From NCBI RefSeq assembly GCF_018613795.1, contig NZ_JAGGPN010000067.1, forward strand, positions 1-34,890: DNA of 34,890 bases, written 5' to 3'. Below, one piece after another: positions 9,179 through 18,023 of the stretch. The translations under genes and the position numbers were made by a program. The notes beneath the pieces were generated by a model, which had not been told where the DNA came from, did no database searches, and saw only the letters and a program-made list of their open reading frames with translations. Every line of letters starts with the position of its first letter. Position 1 is the stretch's first letter. This DNA comes from Arthrobacter sp. ISL-65 (GTDB taxonomy: Bacteria; Actinomycetota; Actinomycetes; Actinomycetales; Micrococcaceae).

Positions 9179-9283
9179 CGACTCCTTTGCTGCCTCTGCC
9201 GGTTCCCCGTTGGCCCGGTATGCCCCTCTGTAGGGGCTTGTCCTCTAAGACTGTCGGATCAGGAACCGGGCCAGTACCGGCCA
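9179..9283 (-). promoter_or_regulatory. Structured leader with mutually exclusive pairings
   Basis: Downstream of operator copy 2 the presumed leader RNA carries segment A (9262-9272 on the + strand). A can pair through 8 bp with 9212-9219 (GGCCCGGT/ACCGGGCC) or through 8 bp with 9199-9206 (CCGGTTCC/GGAACCGG). The two pairings share bases of A and cannot coexist. A third hairpin, GCCCCT-ctgt-AGGGGC, lies at 9222-9237. The last alternative arm lies 20-27 nt before the esterase start. Function is not established. Confidence 0.35.
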
Positions 9284-9298
9284 TTTCAATCATTGAAA
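9283..9298 (-). promoter_or_regulatory. IclR-regulon operator copy 2 (internal, before esterase 1)
   Basis: Read toward the downstream gene this is TTTCAATGATTGAAAT, matching copies 1 and 3 in both half-sites and the trailing T. It spans the stop codon (9290-9292) of the upstream esterase gene and is centred about 113 bp before esterase 1. It implies a second, internal start for the catabolic half of the train. Confidence 0.7.
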
Positions 9299-10285
9299 GG
9301 GCTTTGCCGACTCCAGCTCGGCGGCCAGGAAGGACAGGCCCCGCCGCACTATGCTGACTGCCGCGGAGTGGTTGAGGTAGCCGTGGATGGCCCCTTCCTC
9401 CAATCGATAAGCCACGTCGATGCCGGCCCGACGCAGCCCCTCCACGAAGAGTTCGGCAGAGGGGCGAAGATCATCGTACTCGCAGGCAAGAACGGCGGCC
9501 GGGGGCAGGCCCTCGGGGTCGGCGCCTCCGGGCATCGCGTACGAGGAGGCCATGCCGGCGGGCCCTCCGATATAGTTCTCCACCATCCCGCGGCAGTCAT
9601 CCGCGGTGAAGCGCAGGATCCTAGGGAGGGCTGCCATGACCGCATCCTGCGTCAACGGCAGGTCGGAGTGAAGGAACGGGTAGGCCAGCAGCAGCTTTGC
9701 GGGCATAGGCTCTCCGGCGTCCTTCAGGTACATCGCCGCTCCGACAGCCAGGTTGGCCCCAGCGCTGGCTCCGCCGAGGCACAACCGGTCAGTTGCGACG
9801 CCAAACTCCCCCGCATGGGCGGCTGCCCACAGCCAGGCCGCGAGCGCATCCTCGTGGGGCACCGGAAAGTGCACGCCATCCCGCGCCAGACGATAGTCCA
9901 CGGAGAACACCACGCCCCCGGTGCCCTGCACCAGCTCGCGGGCCACTTGGTCAGCTTCCCGCATGTCCAGGGTGCCCGCGGCGAAACCTCCGCCATGCAG
10001 CCAGACCAAGCCGGGCACGCCGCCGACGTCGGGCAAACCGTCATCGGGCAAACCGCCATCAGTCACCGAGGGGGCAACCGGACCGTAAATCCGCACTGGC
10101 ACCGGCCCGTTGGGCCCGGGTGCCTCTGCGGATCGGACGGGAACGTCGGGAAGCGAATACGGCAGGTGGGCTCCGGCAAAGGCGTCGAGCCGTTGCATCC
10201 CCTCCGGATCAGCCATCAGATCCGCGAAGGAGCCGACGCCGGCCACGTGCTGCAGGAGGGCCGCCAGCTCGGGGTCGAGGCTCAT
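9290..10285 (-). CDS. HSL-type alpha/beta hydrolase (esterase) 2
   Basis: The 331-residue serine hydrolase of the HSL family has HGGGF at 97-101, the nucleophile block GGASAGANLA with S174, the acid ACEYDDLRPSAE near 271, and H301 in IHGYLN, the usual HG-aromatic ending of this group. It resembles lipase/esterases with an N-terminal cap (residues 1-60). An imperfect repeat (GGLPDDGLPDVGG) near 78-89 makes a flexible loop before the oxyanion block. Its ATG overlaps the rhamnosidase stop as ATGA, so it is co-translated with that gene. It may deacylate phenolic or acylated glycosides, or hydrolyse the depside. It is a clear paralogue in function class, but not close in sequence, to the other two esterases of the locus. 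Confidence 0.88.
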   Translation of the reverse strand: MSLDPELAALLQHVAGVGSFADLMADPEGMQRLDAFAGAHLPYSLPDVPVRSAEAPGPNGPVPVRIYGPVAPSVTDGGLPDDGLPDVGGVPGLVWLHGGGFAAGTLDMREADQVARELVQGTGGVVFSVDYRLARDGVHFPVPHEDALAAWLWAAAHAGEFGVATDRLCLGGASAGANLAVGAAMYLKDAGEPMPAKLLLAYPFLHSDLPLTQDAVMAALPRILRFTADDCRGMVENYIGGPAGMASSYAMPGGADPEGLPPAAVLACEYDDLRPSAELFVEGLRRAGIDVAYRLEEGAIHGYLNHSAAVSIVRRGLSFLAAELESAKPFQ

Positions 10286-12963
10286 GGCTGCAACGCCGGC
10301 TCGGGATCTCCGTTAAGGAAATCTGCCGCATCCGCAGCGACAGCGGCCCCTGTCGGGGGGAAGGCGCAGCTGAAGGAGTGCGTTCCGGACCCAACCTCCA
10401 CGGCCCCCGAACCGTCCGGCAGGGACACCGCGGCGGTGCAGCCGGCGGGGACCGTGAGCGACAAGGCGAAGGTGCCGCCGTCGTGTTCCCAGCGCACGGC
10501 CGCCTCGCTGTAGGGGGTCTCGTGCCGGGCGGCTGCCCAGGTCAGACCGCCGCCGGGCAGGGGCCGGACCAGCAGTTTCCGGCTGGCGAGATCGGCGGGG
10601 GCGAGACCCGCGACGGTGCGGTGCATCCAGTCGGCCACGGCTCCGAGCGCATAGTGGTTAAAGGAGGTCATGTCGCCGGGGTTGATGGTGCCGTCCGGGA
10701 GCATGGAGTCCCAGCGCTCCCAGATGGTGGTGGCGCCCATCGCGACCGGATACAGCCAGGACGGGCATTCCGTCTGCAGCAGCAGGCGATAGGCCGCCTC
10801 CACCTGGCCTTCGTCGCTCAGCGCGTCGGTGACCAGCGGTGTCCCCACGAAGCCGGTGGCGATCCGGTACCCGTCGGCGGCCACGGTTTCGGCCAGCCGC
10901 TCCCCGGCTGCCGCGTGCTCCTCCGGCTCGAGCAGCCCGAAGCGCAGGGCCAGCGCGTAGGAGGTCTGCGTGGAGGGCCGGAGGGTGCCGTCGTCGGCGA
11001 TGTACTGCGTGCGGAAAACGGCACGGGCCTGGCGCGACACCTCGCGCAGGCGGACCGCCTCGCCGTCCTCCCCCATCAGGGCCGCAGCCTGGGCGGCGAT
11101 CGATGCCGAGTACGCCAGATAGGCCTGGGCCACCAGCTGCCAGGGAGTGCGAGCGGCACCGGGATTGTTTGGCGGGGCCGCCGGGTCCAGCCAGTCGCCG
11201 AACTGGAAACCCTGCTCGAAGCGCAGCTCGGGGCCGGCGGCGTCCGCCGCGGCGGCCAGCCAGGCCGTCATGCCGGGCAGCTGCCGGCGCAGGAACTCGA
11301 GGTCTCCGGTCTGGCGGTAAATCACCCAGGGGACCAGCACGGCGGCGTCCCCCCAGGCAGCCATCACGGGACGGGTGGGGAACGGCGGCATGTCGTTGAT
11401 CACCTCAGGGACCACCAGCGGCGGCGGCCCGTCCGTGCCCTGTTCGGCTGCCAGGTCCTTCAGCCAGGACGCGGTGAACCCGGGAATCCGGTAGAGGAAG
11501 GAGGCGGTGGGCGCGAAGACCTGGAAGTCGCCGGTCCAGCCGAGCCGTTCGTTGCGCTGCGGGCAGTCCGTGGGCACGTCCACGAAGTTGCCGCGCATGC
11601 CCCAGACCACGTTGGAGTGCAGCTGGTTCAGCATCGGCTCGGAGCACTCGAAGAAGCCGGTGCGCTTGAGCTCGGAATGGACGACGACGGCCGTGAAGGC
11701 TTCCGGGTCCAGCTCACCCGGCCAGCCACTCACCTCGACGTAGCGGAAGCCGTGGATGGTGAATTCGGGTGCCCAGACTTCTTCCGTCCCGGAGCCCCGG
11801 AGGATGTAGCTCTCCGTCTGCGTGGCGGTCCGCAGCGGCCGCATGCCGAGTTCGCCGTGTTCCAGCACCTCGGCATGCCGCAGCACTACTTCCGTGCCGG
11901 CCTCGCCGCGGACGCTGATGCGGACATGGCCCACGAGGTTCTGGCCGAAGTCCAGAACGGTTTTGCCGGATGGAGTGGTCAGCACGGCCTTGACGGTCAG
12001 CTCTTCAGTGGCGCGGACTGCCGGACCGTCGGGGGCCACCAGGAGGGCAGGGTCGAAGTCGTCGACTACGGCGGGCTCCAGCTGGGTGCCGCTTCCGGCC
12101 CAGCCGGCATCCGCCAGCCGCGCGTCGTACGTTTCGCCCTCGTACAGGCCGGCGGCAAGCACCGGGCCGCGCCCGGCCAGCCACGTGTGGTCGGTGCCCA
12201 CCACGGTGAGGTGCCCGGCCGCGTCGCGTACTTCAAGCTGGCCGATCACGCCTGTGCGGTCTCCGTACGTGTTGCGCTTCTCCTGGAAGCCGAGCTGGCC
12301 GCGCCACCAGCCGTCGGCCACCTCGAAGCCGATCACATTGGTGCCCTGCCGGAGGTATTCGGCGACGTCGTAGGTCTGGTACCGGAGGCGGTGGTGGTAG
12401 CTGGTCCAGCCGGGGGCGAGGAGGTCGCGGCCCACGCGCCGCCCGTTGATGGACGCGACGTAGATTCCGTGCGCGCTGGCGTACATGCGTGCTGAGGCCA
12501 CCGGCCCGGTGACGTCGAAGGTGCGGCTGAGGCGGGACGCAGGCTCGGGCGCCTCGCTGTCCTCGTCCCACGCGGGGCGGATCATGGATGCCTGCCAGTC
12601 GGCTGCATTCAGCAGACCGGCCTCCACCCAGGCGACGGGGCTCCAGTCGGAGGGCCCGCCGTCGTGGTTGCCCCAGACCCGCACCCGGGCAGCGACCCGC
12701 TCGCGGCTGGCCAGCGGCGCCGCCGGCCAGGGCTGCAGGAGCTGCTCAGCCGTATCAATACGGCCGTAGCTGACCAGGCTGTTCCGGTCCGGGCCAAGTT
12801 CGAGCTCGTAAGCCGTCTGCACCCAGCCCTCCTGCCCGGAAACGACCTGCCAGGACAGCCGGGGCCGGTCCTCGCCGATGCCGAAGGGCTCCTCGTGGTG
12901 TTCGAAACGGAGGGTGGAAGGGGTGGTCATCGGGGTGGCTCCTGAGGTGGCGGGGAATGTCAT
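10282..12963 (-). CDS. Alpha-L-rhamnosidase, GH78
   Basis: The 893-residue inverting rhamnosidase has the full GH78 layout: N-terminal beta domains (about 15-330, including ASAHGIYVASINGRRVG and APGWTSYHHRLRYQTYDV), a linker domain with VLDFGQNLVGHVRI, the (alpha/alpha)6 catalytic barrel (about 430-770) and a C-terminal beta domain. The block TDCPQRNERLGWTGD near 465-480 carries the acidic residues essential in the family; a second, ATTIWERWDS near 745-755, carries the late catalytic Glu. There is no signal peptide, so it acts in the cytoplasm on imported glycosides. The ATG at 12963 overlaps the preceding esterase stop as ATGA; an ATG at 12930 has a better-spaced AGGAG and may be the true start. 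Likely substrates are rutin- or naringin-type rhamnosides (inference). Confidence 0.95.
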   Translation of the reverse strand: MTFPATSGATPMTTPSTLRFEHHEEPFGIGEDRPRLSWQVVSGQEGWVQTAYELELGPDRNSLVSYGRIDTAEQLLQPWPAAPLASRERVAARVRVWGNHDGGPSDWSPVAWVEAGLLNAADWQASMIRPAWDEDSEAPEPASRLSRTFDVTGPVASARMYASAHGIYVASINGRRVGRDLLAPGWTSYHHRLRYQTYDVAEYLRQGTNVIGFEVADGWWRGQLGFQEKRNTYGDRTGVIGQLEVRDAAGHLTVVGTDHTWLAGRGPVLAAGLYEGETYDARLADAGWAGSGTQLEPAVVDDFDPALLVAPDGPAVRATEELTVKAVLTTPSGKTVLDFGQNLVGHVRISVRGEAGTEVVLRHAEVLEHGELGMRPLRTATQTESYILRGSGTEEVWAPEFTIHGFRYVEVSGWPGELDPEAFTAVVVHSELKRTGFFECSEPMLNQLHSNVVWGMRGNFVDVPTDCPQRNERLGWTGDFQVFAPTASFLYRIPGFTASWLKDLAAEQGTDGPPPLVVPEVINDMPPFPTRPVMAAWGDAAVLVPWVIYRQTGDLEFLRRQLPGMTAWLAAAADAAGPELRFEQGFQFGDWLDPAAPPNNPGAARTPWQLVAQAYLAYSASIAAQAAALMGEDGEAVRLREVSRQARAVFRTQYIADDGTLRPSTQTSYALALRFGLLEPEEHAAAGERLAETVAADGYRIATGFVGTPLVTDALSDEGQVEAAYRLLLQTECPSWLYPVAMGATTIWERWDSMLPDGTINPGDMTSFNHYALGAVADWMHRTVAGLAPADLASRKLLVRPLPGGGLTWAAARHETPYSEAAVRWEHDGGTFALSLTVPAGCTAAVSLPDGSGAVEVGSGTHSFSCAFPPTGAAVAADAADFLNGDPEPALQP

Positions 12964-13940
12964 GGCTTGTTGAACTCCTTCGAGAAGAAGGACACCGAGG
13001 TCTCGAGGATGCGGTCCAGCTGGTCTTCGGCAAAGAAGAAGCAGTGATCGCCGCCTTCGATGGTGATGAGTTCCTGCTGCGCGCCGGCTGCGGTGAGGGC
13101 ATCGGCCAGGAGTTCGCTCTGGGACAGCGGGACCAGGCCGTCGCTGTCGCCGTGGATGAGCAGGAAGGGCGAGGCGTCCGCGGTGACGTACGCCAGCGGG
13201 CTGGCGGCGTCCAGCAGGGACCGATCATGCGAATTGCCCACCAGCATGGGGCCGGGCTCCAGCGACATTCCGTCGGGCACCGCTGCGAGCAACGCGCCGC
13301 TCATAAAGCTGGTGGCCTCGTCCATCCCCGGCATCAGCGTCCGCGAGGAGACCCCGTAAAAGTCGACGACGGCGCTCACCGAACTCGGCTGCCCCTGGGC
13401 ACCGAGGCCTCCCTCGAGGTCTTCGCGGCTGCCGGTCAGGCCGAGCAGCGCAGCGAGGTGGCCGCCTGCCGACTCACCCCAGGCACCGATGCGTTCGGGA
13501 TCGATGCCCAGCACGTCAGCGTGGTGCCGGAGATACCGGACGGCGGCTTTGATGTCGTGGAGCTGGGCGGGGAACGGCGCCTCGAGGGCATGCCGGTAAT
13601 CCACCGTGGCGCACGCGATGCCGGCCTTATTCAGGAGGCGGAACACCGATTCCGGCTCGAAGGTGGGCGGCAGTTCGCGGCGGTCGCCGAGCTGGAAGGC
13701 CCCGCCGTGGATCCACACCACCACCGGGACCGGGCCGCCCCCGGTGTTTCGCGGGAGCCAGATGTCCATGGAGAGCCGGCGGAAGCCGACGGCGATTGCG
13801 TAGTTGAGCTCGCGGTGCACCAGCGAATGCCCGGAGACTTCCTCGGGCGTGCCGGGCGTCTGGAAGGCCGGGAACGGCGGCGGGGTGGGGACGCGGCGCG
13901 GTGGAACTTCTTCAGTGGTGGTAAGGGTTTCCGGGGTCAC
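12960..13940 (-). CDS. HSL-type alpha/beta hydrolase (esterase) 3
   Basis: The 326-residue serine hydrolase has HGGAF at 78-82, GESAGG with S157, D267 in HGDSDGLVP and H299 in GGDHCFFF. About 40 N-terminal residues are Pro-rich (RRVPTPPPFPAF) and precede the core YAIAVGFRRLSMDIWLP. It is closest in style to esterase 1 (AQLHDIKAAVRYLR against AQLHDAQAAVRWLR), suggesting an old duplication. The GTG start at 13938-13940 has AAGGAG about 6 nt upstream. It lies 57 bp after the transporter ATPase and overlaps the rhamnosidase start by 4 bp, linking uptake genes to the glycosidase. Removal of acyl groups from glycosides is a reasonable guess. Confidence 0.88.
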   Translation of the reverse strand: MTPETLTTTEEVPPRRVPTPPPFPAFQTPGTPEEVSGHSLVHRELNYAIAVGFRRLSMDIWLPRNTGGGPVPVVVWIHGGAFQLGDRRELPPTFEPESVFRLLNKAGIACATVDYRHALEAPFPAQLHDIKAAVRYLRHHADVLGIDPERIGAWGESAGGHLAALLGLTGSREDLEGGLGAQGQPSSVSAVVDFYGVSSRTLMPGMDEATSFMSGALLAAVPDGMSLEPGPMLVGNSHDRSLLDAASPLAYVTADASPFLLIHGDSDGLVPLSQSELLADALTAAGAQQELITIEGGDHCFFFAEDQLDRILETSVSFFSKEFNKP

Positions 13941-13997
13941 TCGGCACTCCTTGAAGTTTGCGGCTGGGGGTCAAAGTTTGTGGCGGGTCAAAAGGGT

Positions 13998-15005
13998 TCA
14001 GGCGAAGTGGCAGGCGACGTCGGACTGACCGACTATGCGCAGGGCCGGGCGTTCGGCGGTGCACAGCTCGGTGGCGAGCGGGCAGCGCTGGCTGAACGGG
14101 CAGCCGCCTGCCGAGGCGGCCACGGCTGCGGCTGTCCGGACGCCCAGCGACTCGCGCAGCTTCCGCCGTTCGGCCTGCTCCGCGGGACGTGGCACCGGGG
14201 ACGCCGCCACGAGGGCCTGGGTGAACGGGTGCTTCGGGTTTTCGGTGACTGCCGCTGCTGGCCCTTCCTCCATGACCTGACCGCGGTAGAGCACCACCAC
14301 GCGCTGCGCCAGGAACTGGACCACTGAGATGTCGTGCGCGATGAAAAGGTAGCTCAGGCCGCGCTCGTCCCGCAGGTCGGCGAGGAGGTTCAGCACCTGG
14401 GCCTGGGTGGAGAGGTCCAGGGCGCTCACAGCCTCGTCGCACACCACGAGCTTCGGTTCGCAGATCAGGGCGCGCGCTACGGAGATGCGCTGCCGCTGGC
14501 CTCCGGAGAACTGGCTGGGGTACCGGTCCACGGCCTCGCGGGGCAGCCCGACCCGTTCCAGCATGTCCTCGGACCGGGTCCGTGCCTCGGCGGCTGAGAC
14601 GCCGCGAACCCGCAGCGGCTCGGCCAGCGAGGCGCCGATGGTTTTCCGCGGGTTGAGCGACGAGTTGGGGTCCTGGAAGACAGCGCGCAGTTCCCCGCCG
14701 AGTTCCTGCCGGCGCGAGGAGCCGGCATGGGTGATGTCGCTGCCCTGGAAGCTGATGGAGCCGCCGGACACCTTCTGGAGGCCAAGGATCGCCTTGCCGA
14801 TGGTGGACTTCCCCGAGCCCGACTCCCCCACCAGGCCCACGGTTTCGCCGGGCCGGATGGTGAGGCTTACGCCGTCGACGGCGGCCGGCGCCGAGGCCGC
14901 CTTGCGGCCATGGCCGTAGCGGACCACCAGGTCTTTGACCTCCAGCATGGCCGGTGCCGACAGGACTGCTTCGGCGTCCTCGCGTTCAACGGTGCTGATG
15001 CTCAT
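13998..15005 (-). CDS. Peptide-type ABC transporter ATP-binding protein (OppF/DppF class)
   Basis: The 335-residue ATPase powers the importer encoded upstream. Walker A is GESGSGKST near 60-68, the signature is FSGGQRQRISVARAL near 165-180, Walker B is LVVCDEAVSALD near 188-200, and the H-loop is FIAHDISVV. The C-terminal oligopeptide-transporter extension (HPFTQALVAASPVP, then a Cys-containing GGCPFSQRCP...C...H segment) is present; in this family it can hold an iron-sulfur cluster or structural metal. Its start overlaps the permease-ATPase fusion stop as ATGA. The Opp/Dpp family also imports oligosaccharides and plant glycosides, and the context favours that here. Confidence 0.95.
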   Translation of the reverse strand: MSISTVEREDAEAVLSAPAMLEVKDLVVRYGHGRKAASAPAAVDGVSLTIRPGETVGLVGESGSGKSTIGKAILGLQKVSGGSISFQGSDITHAGSSRRQELGGELRAVFQDPNSSLNPRKTIGASLAEPLRVRGVSAAEARTRSEDMLERVGLPREAVDRYPSQFSGGQRQRISVARALICEPKLVVCDEAVSALDLSTQAQVLNLLADLRDERGLSYLFIAHDISVVQFLAQRVVVLYRGQVMEEGPAAAVTENPKHPFTQALVAASPVPRPAEQAERRKLRESLGVRTAAAVAASAGGCPFSQRCPLATELCTAERPALRIVGQSDVACHFA

Positions 15006-17005
15006 GCCATGTCCTTTTCAACGATCTCGAGTACGCGGTGGGTGGGCACATCGGTGGCTACCCATTCGAGGCCTTCCACAGCCAGCTCGTCCGCCTTGAC
15101 GCAGCGGACCTCGCCGTCCTCCGAGCCGGAGGGAAGCAACGGAACGGGAATGGTGCAGGCGGAGCCAGCAAACTGGCAGCGGGCGGCAAAGCGGCAGCCG
15201 GCGGGCCAGTCCTTGGGCTGCGGCACCTGCCCCTTGATGGTGGCGAGGCGCTCCGGCATGTCGTGGGCGGTGTTGGCGTGCGGATCCGCGGCCAGCAGCG
15301 CAAGGGTGTAAGGGTGGCGAGGGTTGTCCAGGATGCTGGCGGTCCGGCCGCTCTCCACCACCTGGCCCGCGTACATCACGGCGACGTTGTCGCAAATGTC
15401 CGCGACCACTCCGAGGTCGTGGGTCACCATCACCACGGACATGCCGGTGTCCTTCACCAGCGAGCGCAGCAGTGAGAGGATCTCGGCCTGGACGGTGACG
15501 TCGAGGGCGGTGGTGGGCTCGTCGGCCACCAGCAGCCGTGGCTTTCCGGACAGCGCCAGCGCAATGGCCACGCGCTGGGCCATGCCGCCGGAGATCTGGT
15601 GCGGGTAGGACCTGAGGATCCGCCGGGCGTCGACGATGCCCACCTTTTCCAGCAGGCTGAGCGCCTCGGCCCGGGCTTCGGCCTTGCCGGCCCTCCCGAG
15701 CCGGCGGACGGCAGCCGTCAGCTGGTAGCCCACCGTGAACATGGGGTCGAGGGCCCGCATGGGTTCCTGCGAGATCAGCGCGATGTCGCGGCCCCGGATG
15801 CCTTCCAGGTCCTTCTCCGTGGCCGACGCCAGGTTCTTTCCGTTCCAGAGGATCTGTCCGGCGGACACGGAAACACCTGACGGAAGCAGTCCGAGCAGGG
15901 ACAACGCGGTCATGGTCTTGCCGCAGCCCGACTCCCCTACGAGTCCCAGCACGGTACCGGGTGCGACGTCAAAGGTGACATCCGTGACCAGCGGGGTGCC
16001 GCCGTCGACCCCCACCGAGAGGCCGCGGACGCTGAGCTGGCCGGCAGCGGGCAGATTATCACCGGCGGGAGCGGCGGCAGCGGATGCGGCCGCATCCGCC
16101 GCGCGCTTCCGGCGGATGGCCGCAGAGGGCAGGTGCGACGCCGTGGCGTTCGGGGCCTTGCCCAGCGCGTTGCCGATGGCGTTGGCGGACAGGACGGTCA
16201 GGGCCAGCACCGCGCCCGTGGGGACCATGAGCCAGGGGGCGTCGTAGACGTGCTGCGAGGCGCTCTGGATCATGCCACCCCAGCTGGGCTTCGGCAGCGG
16301 CGGACCGAAACCGATGAAGGCGAGGCCGGCCTGGATGAGCATGCCGACGGCGAAAATCAGCGCCGACTGCACCACGATGGTATTGGCCAGACCGGGCAGC
16401 ACGTGCCGGAGGCCGATGCCCAGCGGACCGACGCCGTCCACCTTGGCGGCGTCGACGTAGAGCTGCGACTGCAGGGACTTGGCCTGGCCGAGCATCACGC
16501 GGTAAATCCCGGAGGAGATCAGTACGCCGAGGATGGCCATGATCAGCGGGATGTTGATGCCCACAGCCCCGATGACCGCCAGCATGATGACGGTTCCGGG
16601 CAGCGACATCATGATCTCGGTGATGCGGCTGATGATTCCTTCCGCCCGAAAGGACGCCGCGGCGGCCATGGCCAGGATGGTTCCCAGCCCGACGCCGACC
16701 ACCGCCGTGATGAGCGACGTCCCCAGCGTTTCGGCGGCCGAGGAGAAAATCCGGCTGAGCAGGTCACGGCCCAGTTCGTCGGTCCCCAGCCAGTGGACCA
16801 CGCTGGGACCGGAGAGCACGGCGGTGAAATCCTGGTCCTCGGTCTTGTACGGCAGCCACAACGGTGCCGTCAGGGAGGCCAGCACGAGGGCGGCAAGCCA
16901 CACCGTTCCGGCAAGGCCGCCGGGGGACGTGAGGAGGCGGTGCCCGGAGAACTTCGCCAGGGCGGTCTTCCGCGGGGCTGCAGTGGGTGCAATGGAGGGA
17001 ATCAT
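15002..17005 (-). CDS. Fused ABC permease and ATP-binding protein (DppC-DppD type)
   Basis: This 667-residue fusion joins an OppC/DppC-like inner-membrane permease to an OppD/DppD-like ATPase. The permease part (about 1-290) has an N-terminal membrane segment (LAGTVWLAALVLASLTAPLW), the phrase HWLGTDELGRDLLSRI typical of DppC, and further helices. The linker near 290-325 is Ala-rich. The ATPase part (about 330-667) has Walker A GESGCGKTM, signature ISGGMAQRVAIALAL, Walker B LLVADEPTTALD and a Cys-containing C-terminal extension (CRFAARCQFAGSAC). The Walker A ends in TM where T/S-T is more usual, but GCGKT is intact. Permease-ATPase fusions of this kind are frequent in actinobacteria, so this is not a frameshift artefact. 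4-bp overlaps on both sides tie it into the operon. Confidence 0.95.
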   Translation of the reverse strand: MIPSIAPTAAPRKTALAKFSGHRLLTSPGGLAGTVWLAALVLASLTAPLWLPYKTEDQDFTAVLSGPSVVHWLGTDELGRDLLSRIFSSAAETLGTSLITAVVGVGLGTILAMAAAASFRAEGIISRITEIMMSLPGTVIMLAVIGAVGINIPLIMAILGVLISSGIYRVMLGQAKSLQSQLYVDAAKVDGVGPLGIGLRHVLPGLANTIVVQSALIFAVGMLIQAGLAFIGFGPPLPKPSWGGMIQSASQHVYDAPWLMVPTGAVLALTVLSANAIGNALGKAPNATASHLPSAAIRRKRAADAAASAAAAPAGDNLPAAGQLSVRGLSVGVDGGTPLVTDVTFDVAPGTVLGLVGESGCGKTMTALSLLGLLPSGVSVSAGQILWNGKNLASATEKDLEGIRGRDIALISQEPMRALDPMFTVGYQLTAAVRRLGRAGKAEARAEALSLLEKVGIVDARRILRSYPHQISGGMAQRVAIALALSGKPRLLVADEPTTALDVTVQAEILSLLRSLVKDTGMSVVMVTHDLGVVADICDNVAVMYAGQVVESGRTASILDNPRHPYTLALLAADPHANTAHDMPERLATIKGQVPQPKDWPAGCRFAARCQFAGSACTIPVPLLPSGSEDGEVRCVKADELAVEGLEWVATDVPTHRVLEIVEKDMA

Positions 17006-17943
17006 GAGGCACGCAACTTCGGGTCAAGGAATTTGGTAGCAAGTTCCAGCAGGAGGTTCACGGCCACCACCACGATCGTGGCGATGACCACCACGCCCTG
17101 GACGGCGGGGGCGTCATGGGTGCTGACCGAGGCCTGCACGGCCTGGCCCAGGCCCGGCATGGCGAACAGCTGCTCCGCGATCACGGATCCGCCGAACAGG
17201 CCCATGAACTGCAGGGCTATGCCGGCAACAATGGGGAGGCTGGCGTACCGCAGTGCGTGGATGTAGAGGATCTTCCAGGTGGGCGTCGCCGTGGCGCGCA
17301 GGGTACGGATGTGTTCCTGCTGCAGGGCTTCGAGCATGGAGGCCCTGGTCTGCCGGGCAAGGAACGCGGCCGCGCCGACGGCGAGGGTGATGATGGGCAG
17401 CGCAAGGGACAGCGCCCAGTCCTGCGGCGACACCTCAAACGGAACGTAGCCGGTGGCCGGAAAGACCGAGGACTGGACGGCGAACAGGTAGACGAAGATG
17501 ATGCCGATCCAGAAGGGCGGCAGCGCCACCAGGAGTCCGACGAAACCTCCGAGGATCCGGTCCAGCAGCCCGCCCCTGACCGCGGCGGTGACTCCCAGTG
17601 CGATGCCCAGGATGGCGCTCAGCACCGTGGTGCCGGCGGCAAGGGACGCCGTGACGGGGAGCCGGCTTGCGAGGTCGGCACTGACGGACCGGCCATCAAT
17701 CAGCGAGGCCCCGAAGTTGCCCTGGACGGCGTCGCCCAGCCAGCGGAAGAACTGGACGAAGAGGGGATCGTTCCAGCCGAGGCGCTGGTTGAGCTCTTCG
17801 ATGGCCTCCTGCGAGGCACCCGCGCCGAGGGATACAGCACCGGGGCTGCCCGGCATGGCGTGGACCAGCAGGAACGCCAGCACCGCCACCACCAGCACGG
17901 TGGCCAGCGCCATCAGCAGGCGCTTAGCGACGAACATTGCCAT
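17002..17943 (-). CDS. ABC transporter permease (OppB/DppB class)
   Basis: This inner-membrane permease of 313 residues starts at the ATG at 17941-17943 (MAMFVAKRLL), which has GGAGG 5 nt upstream; an ATG 12 bp earlier lies at the edge of that same ribosome site. It has an N-terminal membrane helix (LLMALATVLVVAVLAFLLVHAMPGS split by the usual MPGSP loop), an extracytoplasmic region with RLGWNDPLFVQFFRWLGDAVQGNFG, and about five further helices. The loop RQTRASMLEALQQEHIRTLRA is the family EAA-type coupling helix. It pairs with the permease half of the fusion protein to form the channel. The stop overlaps the next start as ATGA. Confidence 0.95.
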   Translation of the reverse strand: MAMFVAKRLLMALATVLVVAVLAFLLVHAMPGSPGAVSLGAGASQEAIEELNQRLGWNDPLFVQFFRWLGDAVQGNFGASLIDGRSVSADLASRLPVTASLAAGTTVLSAILGIALGVTAAVRGGLLDRILGGFVGLLVALPPFWIGIIFVYLFAVQSSVFPATGYVPFEVSPQDWALSLALPIITLAVGAAAFLARQTRASMLEALQQEHIRTLRATATPTWKILYIHALRYASLPIVAGIALQFMGLFGGSVIAEQLFAMPGLGQAVQASVSTHDAPAVQGVVVIATIVVVAVNLLLELATKFLDPKLRAS

Positions 17944-17979
17944 GGAGACCTCCATTGGTCAGAATCTGGATTGCTCGGG

Positions 17980-18011
17980 CCGGACGCCTTCCGTGGAGGG
18001 AAGGCGTCCGG
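17980..18011 (-). terminator. Intercistronic hairpin after the binding-protein gene
   Basis: A 12-13 bp perfect stem (core GGACGCCTTCC / GGAAGGCGTCC, 6-nt loop) lies between the binding-protein stop and the permease start. Such partial terminators or RNA-stabilising hairpins commonly keep binding-protein levels above those of the membrane subunits. No long T-run follows, so read-through is expected. Confidence 0.7.
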
Positions 18012-18023
18012 GCCTTAGGTGGA

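Noticed and set aside
9793..12495. Very long open frame (900 codons) on the + strand antisense to the GH78 and esterase 2 genes
   Set aside because: Its translation is low-complexity Arg/Pro/Gly-rich with no family motifs, while the opposite strand encodes complete conserved enzymes. This is a usual by-product of high GC third positions.
15002..17005. Permease-ATPase fusion as a possible assembly artefact
   Set aside because: The linker is in frame and well formed, and fusions of this type are common in actinobacterial Dpp/Opp operons.
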